From UBA935 sp031555615 (GTDB lineage Bacteria; Bacillota; Clostridia; Lachnospirales; Lachnospiraceae): a stretch of DNA of 64,000 nt. Both the position numbers and the translations under genes were made by a program. A model generated the notes under the pieces. It did no database searches, was not told the DNA's origin, and saw nothing but the letters and a program-made list of their open reading frames with translations. Within the stretch, counting starts at the first letter, position 1; the number at the start of each line of letters is the position of its first letter. Below are positions 35,375-41,565 of the stretch, piece after piece. The stretch spans positions 1-64,000 of the forward strand of contig JAVBUF010000010.1 in the NCBI GenBank assembly GCA_031555615.1, read 5' to 3'.

Positions 35375-36094
35375 ATGAAAATTAAAAAAATAATACCCCT
35401 CATTTTTGCGGTGCTACTGATTGCGTTCATGATGGGATGCGCAGGCAAGCAGAACACAGTCTCTCCCGAAGTGTTATTTAGGGCTGCAGTTTTGGATGCG
35501 ATGACGATTGAAGAAGACGAAATATTACCGTTGGTGGAGATTACAGCGGACAGCCGGTTTTGCTCATGGGATGAAGAAGGGCGCGTGCTTATGCTGACAC
35601 ATCACCGTTACCCGGACAGCTATATTGCAGGTGAAGAATATAAACTTGCTTACGGCGAGGTGTGGACGTTTACCGACAAAGAAATCATCCGGTGGTATCA
35701 GGATCATAGAAACGGTGTAGACGATTGGCCGCTCCGGTTCAAGCAGCTTATCGGACTGCCTCCGGAAAAAGCATATACGCACTTCAGCGCATTATGGGTT
35801 TATCCCGATGATATAATCCGACCTGGCTACCAATGGAAGCTGACCGATACATTGGGGACGGCGTCATTTGTTGAGGAACCTGGTGAAGAATATAAAACAT
35901 GGTTTAACAGCAATATTATCTATTCGTATTTCGACTCGGCATATCCATGGACACGGCTTGGATATACCTACGATTGGGCGGCGGACAGCGGAGAATACGG
36001 TCTTTCCGAGTTTCTTGTAAGACAAGACGCGGTAACAGCAGTGGAATTTACCATGACTACAGGTGAATTTTTAGCTTGGCTGGAAAATCAATAA
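35375..36094 (+). CDS. Lipoprotein of unknown function
   Basis: A 239-residue lipoprotein (MMGC, Cys22 after a hydrophobic signal). The mature part is rich in Trp and Tyr (WTFTDKEIIRWYQDHRNG, FSALWVYPDD, WTRLGYTYDWA) with a Pro-Gly region near the middle. I recognise one recurring pattern (ITADSRFCSWDEEGRVLMLTHH) of secreted hypothetical lipoproteins in Clostridia but no named domain. It follows the DUF3089 gene by 46 bases and probably belongs to the kinase/regulator cassette. Confidence 0.75.
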   Translation: MKIKKIIPLIFAVLLIAFMMGCAGKQNTVSPEVLFRAAVLDAMTIEEDEILPLVEITADSRFCSWDEEGRVLMLTHHRYPDSYIAGEEYKLAYGEVWTFTDKEIIRWYQDHRNGVDDWPLRFKQLIGLPPEKAYTHFSALWVYPDDIIRPGYQWKLTDTLGTASFVEEPGEEYKTWFNSNIIYSYFDSAYPWTRLGYTYDWAADSGEYGLSEFLVRQDAVTAVEFTMTTGEFLAWLENQ

Positions 36095-36145
36095 AATTAA
36101 TAAAAATATTATGCACAAATGTATTCAACTTTATAAATAACCACC

Positions 36146-36175
36146 GGTCAGGAGTTCGCGTCCCCTCGGGAGCTT
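36146..36175 (+). repeat. Second copy of the tRNA-Thr 3' end
   Basis: Thirty bases (GGTCAGGAGTTCGCGTCCCC then TCGGGAGCTT) match tRNA-Thr 29843-29872 with two substitutions. One of them breaks the T-stem. No 5' half is present. It is followed within 10 bases by the tRNA's terminator type and a promoter, as at the tRNA itself. Confidence 0.85.
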
Positions 36176-36185
36176 AAGACTTGAT

Positions 36186-36222
36186 AAAAGGCATATTTCT
36201 CAATGAGAGGTAATGCTTTTTT
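36186..36222 (+). terminator. Repeated terminator after the tRNA remnant
   Basis: AAAAGGCATATTTCTC (36186-36201) pairs with GAGAGGTAATGCTTTT and ends in a T-run. The left arm equals the one behind the intact tRNA. Confidence 0.7.
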
Positions 36223-36231
36223 CTTTGTTTT

Positions 36232-36276
36232 ATTGCAATATAGAAATACATTTAAAAGAGTGCTATAATATATGAA
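36232..36276 (+). repeat. Repeated promoter block, copy 1
   Basis: A 45-base AT-rich block starting ATTGCAATATAGAAATACA and ending in TATAAT (36264-36269). It recurs at 39133-39176 with a few changes. The -35 is poor (TAGAAA at 17-base spacing), so activity is uncertain. Confidence 0.55.
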
Positions 36277-36341
36277 GAAAAGCGGCGAGTTGTTATTTAT
36301 TGGAAGAATACATGTCCCATTATGGGGCGAAGATTATGGGC

Positions 36342-36361
36342 ACTTATGACAGATATACAGT
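36342..36361 (+). pseudogene. Remnant of the small coiled-coil ORF
   Basis: ACTTATGACAGATATACAGT differs by one base from 30156-30175, which encodes TYDRYTV in the ORF at 30003. The rest of the gene is lost, and the fragment now lies in front of the DUF3990 gene. Confidence 0.6.
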
Positions 36362-36378
36362 GCAGTGGGAGAAATTAT

Positions 36379-36852
36379 ATGGAAAATGTTTTATTATATC
36401 ATGGAAGTAAGGAAATAGTAAAATATCCGGAAATTCGATTGGCTCAATACAATAAAGACTTTTATTTTGGTTTTTACTGTACAACCATTCCGGAACAGGC
36501 AGAACGATGGGCTACAAGAATGGGGAAATCGGGTTATCTTAATATATATGAGTTTAATCAAAATGTTGATTTAAAGCATTTAATATTCTCAGAAATGACT
36601 GAGGAATGGCTTGAGTTTATTGTTCGGTGCCGTCTGGGCAAGGCTCACAACTATGATATTGTTGAGGGGCCCATGGCAAATGACACAATATTTAACTATG
36701 TTCAGGATTATGTAGACGAAAAAATAAGCAGAAATGCCTTTTGGGAACTGGCAAGATTTAAAAGACCGACCCATCAAATCAGTTTTCATACCGTTTCAGC
36801 CTTGTCCACCTTAACATATATAAGGAGTGAAGAAATTAATGGAAAAAAATAA
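36379..36852 (+). CDS. DUF3990 protein, possible ADP-ribosyltransferase-like toxin
   Basis: A 157-residue soluble protein matching DUF3990: LYHGSKEIVKYPEI, then DFYFGFYCTTIPEQAERWA and DIVEGPMANDTIFNYV. I recall this family being placed among ADP-ribosyltransferase-fold proteins (His...Tyr/Phe pattern), but the residues here do not prove activity. An upstream in-frame start at 36322 would add the coiled-coil remnant; ATG 36379 has a GGGAG box. The next gene overlaps by 14 bases and looks like its usual partner, so a toxin-antitoxin pair is possible. Confidence 0.7.
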   Translation: MENVLLYHGSKEIVKYPEIRLAQYNKDFYFGFYCTTIPEQAERWATRMGKSGYLNIYEFNQNVDLKHLIFSEMTEEWLEFIVRCRLGKAHNYDIVEGPMANDTIFNYVQDYVDEKISRNAFWELARFKRPTHQISFHTVSALSTLTYIRSEEINGKK

Positions 36853-37279
36853 TAGTGCTTTGTTTTATACATGTAGCTTAATAGAATACTTGGGAAGAAA
36901 AACAAAAAATAAGCGAAATGACATTATTAAGGTACTGGGAAATGAAGGTGTCAGCCGGATTTATGAATATTCAGATGTATTTCACTGTGAACCGATAGAA
37001 AAGGTGGCAGATGATTTTATCCAGGAATACCAAATACCAAATGGAGAATTTGATAATGTTGCTGAATGCCGCTATCTGGTTCCCAGTTACTGGGATATCG
37101 GGGCTGTTTTTGAGCGAGTTATTGAAGATTCCTTCGAAGATAAGGATGTAATAAAAGGAATTATAGAAATTTTTCAATCATGGATAGAAGAGAGCATTTC
37201 TGATTATAATACAGATTTCTACTACCAGTCTAGAGACTATATAGCGGCATGTTATAAGGAAGGAAAAGTGCTGGAATAA
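36839..37279 (+). CDS. Partner of DUF3990, DUF3791-like N-terminus
   Basis: A 146-residue acidic protein. The first 70 residues (FYTCSLIEYLGRKTKNKRND, EGVSRIYEYSDVFHC) resemble the short DUF3791 helical domain that typically sits beside DUF3990; the rest (about 80-140) is an extension I cannot name. ATG 36839 is chosen because AAGGAG lies 11 bases upstream; GTG 36827 overlaps that box. It overlaps the DUF3990 gene. Role as antitoxin or adaptor is inferred from context only. Confidence 0.55.
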   Translation: MEKNNSALFYTCSLIEYLGRKTKNKRNDIIKVLGNEGVSRIYEYSDVFHCEPIEKVADDFIQEYQIPNGEFDNVAECRYLVPSYWDIGAVFERVIEDSFEDKDVIKGIIEIFQSWIEESISDYNTDFYYQSRDYIAACYKEGKVLE

Positions 37280-37363
37280 CCTTTATTAAAATCAGACCAC
37301 TTATTAGCAATTAGTCATTGGAGTATTACTAAGAAGACATTATAACTATAAGGAGAAAACGAA

Positions 37364-37897
37364 ATGAATCAAGAAAGGAGGAACACGCTCACAATTATAC
37401 TGTTCATAGTTTATATAATGCTGTTAATAGGAATTATCCTTTTCAAGCTACCATTTTATTCCCCTTATATATCAGATGGAACACGAGTAATAAACTTAAT
37501 TCCGCTACAAGGATCTTTCGATGAAAACGGAAGTTTAGTCTTACGAGAAATTATTGATAATATACTTATCTTTATTCCATTTGGCATCTATATTTGTTTA
37601 TTAAAAGAAAAATGGTCTTTGGGAAAGAAAGTTTTAATAATTATATTGCTGACTTTGGCGTTTGAAGTTACACAATTCGTTTTCGCAATGGGAAGAAGCG
37701 ATATTACAGATGTACTTGATAACACGCTCGGCGGAATGATTGGTATTGGGATTTATGCTTTGCTGCGAATAATTTTCAAGGAAAGAACAACTAAAGTAAT
37801 CAATGTTTTTGCATTGATAGTGACGGTGATTATTGTATTACGTTTTGGACAACTTTTTTATTTTAGTCATTTTAGCATGAGGAGACTGCATTCCTAA
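37364..37897 (+). CDS. VanZ-family membrane protein
   Basis: A 177-residue protein with four or five membrane segments. The VanZ core is present: NLIPLQGS, IIDNILIFIPFGIYICLL, FEVTQFVFAMGRSDITDVLDNTLGG. In vancomycin clusters VanZ confers low-level teicoplanin resistance; most homologues elsewhere have no known role. The C-terminus ends in FSMRRLHS inside a tRNA anticodon-arm-like sequence, so it may be altered. It has an AAGGAG ribosome site and is not linked to other van genes. Confidence 0.85.
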   Translation: MNQERRNTLTIILFIVYIMLLIGIILFKLPFYSPYISDGTRVINLIPLQGSFDENGSLVLREIIDNILIFIPFGIYICLLKEKWSLGKKVLIIILLTLAFEVTQFVFAMGRSDITDVLDNTLGGMIGIGIYALLRIIFKERTTKVINVFALIVTVIIVLRFGQLFYFSHFSMRRLHS

Positions 37898-37902
37898 TGC
37901 GG
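37886..37902 (+). repeat. tRNA anticodon-arm-like sequence at the VanZ end
   Basis: CTGCA (37886-37890), TTCCTAA and TGCGG (37898-37902) form a perfect five-pair stem and seven-base loop with CCT at the anticodon place. GCATTC-TAATGCG equals the tRNA-Thr arm apart from one base. No flanking D or T arm is seen, and chance is possible. The following 210 bases to the next gene hold only short open frames without ribosome sites. Confidence 0.3.
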
Positions 37903-38111
37903 CATCCAAACCACTAGCTTTACAGTCGATTCCTGCTATACAAAAGTTTTTAGAAGAAGGGCGGGAGAGTGGATTTTTGCCGCTATTACCGCATTGGTTA
38001 TAGTAACATGCTAAATTACCGTGATGGTTATAACATAGACACATCAAAAGCTGAAAGAATGTATTACCGGTTTTCCAGTTGAACCTGTTACCGTTGGCGG
38101 AAATAAATTAC

Positions 38112-38996
38112 TCATAATGTATCATCTTTTATCTTTGATAGATAGTTTAACATAGAATGCTCAAGTTTATGATCGTATGCAAAACCAAAATAATTACCAA
38201 CATGGGAAGCTGTTGCTTTAAACAAATCACAGCTAGAGAAAATGGCATTCCAAAAATTAATATAGTTGCTGTCAGAATATGATTTTGCATATAGGTCATA
38301 AAGCTCCTCAGGCAAATATTTTTTATAGTATTTACCCCTTTTTCCTGTTGAAACAGAAAAATCCGTTAGTGTGCCAATATACCAATCGATCATCTGATCA
38401 AGCGTTAATCTTATGAATTCATTATATGATCCCATCGCAAAGGGTAATTCGTCGCGTGCGATCCCCTTTGCCACATAACTCAAAAACCACCAAAATCCAT
38501 TGCAACAAGCGGCATATTTTTCTTCACAGGGTTTTGCAATAACATATCCTTTTACCAACGGCAGTTTTTCTGGTAAACAGCCATCTTTATCCAGTAATAT
38601 TATAGTATCTTTTTTGTCGGTGTAATTCTTCAGCGCCTCATCCTTAACCTCCATCACTAAATCAATTCGGTCGTCATTCTCAAGCAATATGCTCCAAACA
38701 TAGCGGCGTGTAAAATCAATTGATTCAATGTCTATATTAAACTGGGTTTGATTCCAAAGTCCTTCAAAGATAAAAGCAGTTTTTCCAAAATCATTTATCC
38801 AATCCTTATTGGATATAAAAGAGCTTGTTTCAGTCACGACAAATACAACATCATAATCCTGATATTTATCTTTTTCTAGTGTGGGGTCAGCCCTGGAACC
38901 GTATAAGTAAGCAGCACGGATACGTTCATCTGCTTCAGCAATTTTTATAATCATATCAATCATTTCATGTTCTGTTATCAACTGTATTACCCCCAT
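38112..38996 (-). CDS. Aminoglycoside 6-adenylyltransferase (ANT(6)) family
   Basis: A 294-residue nucleotidyltransferase of the AadE/AadK family, which adenylylates streptomycin. The N-terminal catalytic motif is AYLYGSRADP with the metal-binding acids in YQDYDVVFVV; DRIDLVMEVKDE and LLDKDG follow. Helical C-terminal domain is complete. ATG 38996 has no ribosome site, whereas TTG 38981 lies seven bases after GGGGGT and would start MITEHEMIDM, close to ANT(6) proteins, so TTG may be the true start. Chromosomal members may have other substrates. Confidence 0.85.
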   Translation of the reverse strand: MGVIQLITEHEMIDMIIKIAEADERIRAAYLYGSRADPTLEKDKYQDYDVVFVVTETSSFISNKDWINDFGKTAFIFEGLWNQTQFNIDIESIDFTRRYVWSILLENDDRIDLVMEVKDEALKNYTDKKDTIILLDKDGCLPEKLPLVKGYVIAKPCEEKYAACCNGFWWFLSYVAKGIARDELPFAMGSYNEFIRLTLDQMIDWYIGTLTDFSVSTGKRGKYYKKYLPEELYDLYAKSYSDSNYINFWNAIFSSCDLFKATASHVGNYFGFAYDHKLEHSMLNYLSKIKDDTL

Positions 38997-39132
38997 CTAA
39001 TAAATTAAGCTGCTGCCATAAACCGGCAATGAGTTATGCAGAAAAGATTTCTAATTACGGTATAGCACATTTCGGTTGTAAACTCAAGCATTCCCTGGTT
39101 AGAATGAACATTTGCTGCTTCAGATGTTTTTA

Positions 39133-39176
39133 TTTGTTGCAATATAGAAATACAGATTAAAGAGTGATATAATATA
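39133..39176 (+). repeat. Repeated promoter block, copy 2
   Basis: Starts TTGTTGCAATATAGAAATAC and ends at TATAAT (39168-39173), nearly the same as 36232-36276. It precedes a GNAT gene by about 80 bases. Confidence 0.55.
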
Positions 39177-39254
39177 GCAGAAGTGGGCGCAGAGAAGTCA
39201 GCAAAGTTGATTTCTCATGGCGAGAAAAAGAGATAGAAAAGGTGAGGGTAGATA

Positions 39255-39740
39255 ATGTTGGAAACAGAACGATTAGAATTAGTACCTTTGACTGCAGGGC
39301 AGTTGAAGTTATGGTTGGAGGATGTGAAAATTTTAGAAAACGAGTTGAATTGTAGTACAGAATCTCCGGAAGGTTTTTTTCGCGATTTTGTACAAAGACA
39401 ACTCATTCAAACGGAAAATGATTCCGATAATTACCTGTATCATAGTTTTTGGCTCATAATACGCAAAATCGACCGTGCTGTGGTTGGTTCCTGTGATTTT
39501 AAGAACTTACCAGACGAAAAGCATGAAGTCGAGATCGGGTATGGCCTTGAAAGTGAATTTGAAGGTCAGGGTTATATGACAGAAGCTATCAAAGAATTCT
39601 GCAGATGGGCATTGGAGCAAACAGAAGTAAGCCATGTTATTGCTGAAACAGAGAACGGTAATCTAAAATCAGAAAATATTTTGAAAAAAATCGGATTTAC
39701 TATTTATAAACAAAATAACACTACCTGGTGGAGATTATAA
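39255..39740 (+). CDS. GNAT acetyltransferase, RimJ/RimL type
   Basis: A 161-residue acetyltransferase. It opens METERLELVPLT, typical of the Acetyltransf_3 group. The acetyl-CoA loop region is VEIGYGLESEFEGQGYMTEAIKEFC (G-x-G-Y-M). Such enzymes acetylate protein N-termini, aminoglycosides or small amines; substrate unknown. It is preceded by GAAAAGGTGAGG and by the repeated promoter block. A second GNAT lies 100 bases downstream, but they look independent. Confidence 0.87.
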   Translation: MLETERLELVPLTAGQLKLWLEDVKILENELNCSTESPEGFFRDFVQRQLIQTENDSDNYLYHSFWLIIRKIDRAVVGSCDFKNLPDEKHEVEIGYGLESEFEGQGYMTEAIKEFCRWALEQTEVSHVIAETENGNLKSENILKKIGFTIYKQNNTTWWRL

Positions 39741-39841
39741 GCATACTCCACCAGTTCAGATATTCAGGAGAAAAGATTACATTTAATTGCAGGTACTGGA
39801 AACCGACCGCTATTGGCTATATTTTCAGGAGGTAGAAGTTT

Positions 39842-40435
39842 ATGAGTTTTGTGATAAAAGCGGATATGTCAAAGTTTGATCCAAGAATCCAGATGGCGGA
39901 GCTTTTTGCCGATGGTTTTATGCAATGGCTTACATTTTTCTCAAAAGATAAAGATATAATTGCAAAAGCATTTGCTCATATGTTTGATTTAGACCAATTT
40001 TACATTGCTGTAGATGGTGGCAAAGTAGTCGGCATGATCGCCTGCACGAATGGATACAGTTCTTCCGTTACACTTAATACAAAAGAACTCAGAAATCACC
40101 TGGGTTTTTATAAAGGCAGTCTTGCAGGTATTTTTCTAAAAAAAGAATTTAGCGGTGGTATTCAAGAACCTATGCCCGGAAAAGGCTCAATTGAATTTGT
40201 CGGCACATCTTCCGAATATCGCGGAAAGGGAGTTGCAACTATGATATTCAGGCATATTATTGATAATACACCCTATACCGAATATGTTATTGACGAAGTG
40301 GCGGATACCAATGCGGCTGCCATAAACCTATATCAAAAATGGGGGTTTGAGGAATATAAAAGAATACCCGTTCCAGAAAAAAATGCAAAGAAAATTAAAA
40401 TTAACAACTTCATATCCTTTAAATATTGTAAATAA
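39842..40435 (+). CDS. GNAT-family acetyltransferase
   Basis: A 197-residue acetyltransferase. The central acetyl-CoA segment is FVGTSSEYRGKGVATMIFRHII (about 119-140), followed by DTNAAAINLYQKWGFEEYKR. A GAGGT box lies eight bases before the ATG. The upstream 100 bases contain no clear promoter beyond AT-rich sequence. Substrate cannot be told. Confidence 0.85.
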   Translation: MSFVIKADMSKFDPRIQMAELFADGFMQWLTFFSKDKDIIAKAFAHMFDLDQFYIAVDGGKVVGMIACTNGYSSSVTLNTKELRNHLGFYKGSLAGIFLKKEFSGGIQEPMPGKGSIEFVGTSSEYRGKGVATMIFRHIIDNTPYTEYVIDEVADTNAAAINLYQKWGFEEYKRIPVPEKNAKKIKINNFISFKYCK

Positions 40436-40452
40436 TAGATGAGAAGTTCATG

Positions 40453-40481
40453 TTAACAATTTCATACTAATGGTGTATAAT
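40453..40481 (+). promoter_or_regulatory. Promoter of the binding protein/hybrid kinase operon
   Basis: TTAACA (40453-40458) and TATAAT (40476-40481) with 17-base spacing, 43 bases before the ATG. Confidence 0.75.
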
Positions 40482-40524
40482 AGAAAAGTCTAAACATAAA
40501 AACTGATTATCAAAGGAGCAGTCC

Positions 40525-41562
40525 ATGAAAATTCATATCCGAAAGCTGTTTGTAGCTATGCTTATTTTAATGGCGGTTTTTAGCTTGACAGCATGTTCAA
40601 AGACCAGAGAAATTACCGTTTACAGTAGTACCAATATTGAACTTGTAAGAAAATACATGGATCTGTTTGAGAAAGAACATCCTGATATTAAAGTTACATA
40701 TTTAAGAGAATCAGTCGGTACGTTAACGGAAAGACTGGTCCGGGAAGGCGAAGATACGCCAGCAGATGTACTATTTGGCACCGGAGCTACCTGTATGCTT
40801 ACTTTGCAAACTCTTGATATGTTAGAGCCTTATGAACCTGAAAATCTTGAAGCAATTCAATCGAAATTTATTGATAAAGACAGCTTTCCGCCCAGATGGG
40901 TGGGAATCAGCATTTATGAAGCAGTTATTGTTCAAAACACAGAACTGAGTCAGACATTGGATTTGCCCGAAATTACTTCATACCAGGATCTTTTAAAGCC
41001 GGAATTTAAAAATCTGATCATTGCCCCCAATCCTAAGCAGACAGGAACGGGTTTGATTTTATTATCAGGCCTCTGCCACATTTTGGGGGAAGAAAAAGCA
41101 TTTGAGTATCTTGATGAGTTGGATGAAAATGTAGTTATTTACTTAAGCGGCGGCCTGGATGTTGCAAAAAAAGTTGCTGATGGCGAGTACCCGGTAGGCA
41201 TTACCTACGGCTACGGCGGCGTTTCTGAACTTTTGGATGGGAAGCCGATTGAACTTATTTTTCCGGAAGAAGGTTCCGGATGGGATATCGAAGCCAATGC
41301 GCTGATCAAAAAGAACAAGATCAAGGATGAGGCAAAGATATTCCTGGATTGGGCCAGTTCAGAAGAGTTAATGAATATTATGAAAGATGATTATGCAATG
41401 GTTACTTCAAAGAACGCTGCACAAATACCGACAGGTTATCGAAAGCTGCCGATAGAACAGCTTTTATTGGATTATGATTTAAATTGGGTTGTAGATCGTA
41501 AGCCTGAGGTTTTAGCAGAGTGGATCAAACGCTATGGCGACAAAGCAGAGAAAAAGGATTGA
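40525..41562 (+). CDS. Solute-binding lipoprotein, family 1 (AfuA/PhnS-like)
   Basis: A 345-residue lipoprotein (LTAC, Cys24). The mature protein begins with a VYSSTNIELVRKYMDLFEKEHPDIKV strand-helix, typical of the iron/2-aminoethylphosphonate/phosphosugar-binding subgroup. TPADVLFGTG and NPKQTGTGLILLSGL, both common in this subgroup, follow. No permease or ATPase gene is adjacent. Its gene ends three bases before a hybrid histidine kinase, so it more likely delivers the ligand signal to that kinase than to a transporter. Ligand unknown; phosphorylated organics or Fe(III) are candidates. Confidence 0.85.
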   Translation: MKIHIRKLFVAMLILMAVFSLTACSKTREITVYSSTNIELVRKYMDLFEKEHPDIKVTYLRESVGTLTERLVREGEDTPADVLFGTGATCMLTLQTLDMLEPYEPENLEAIQSKFIDKDSFPPRWVGISIYEAVIVQNTELSQTLDLPEITSYQDLLKPEFKNLIIAPNPKQTGTGLILLSGLCHILGEEKAFEYLDELDENVVIYLSGGLDVAKKVADGEYPVGITYGYGGVSELLDGKPIELIFPEEGSGWDIEANALIKKNKIKDEAKIFLDWASSEELMNIMKDDYAMVTSKNAAQIPTGYRKLPIEQLLLDYDLNWVVDRKPEVLAEWIKRYGDKAEKKD

Positions 41563-41565
41563 TAG

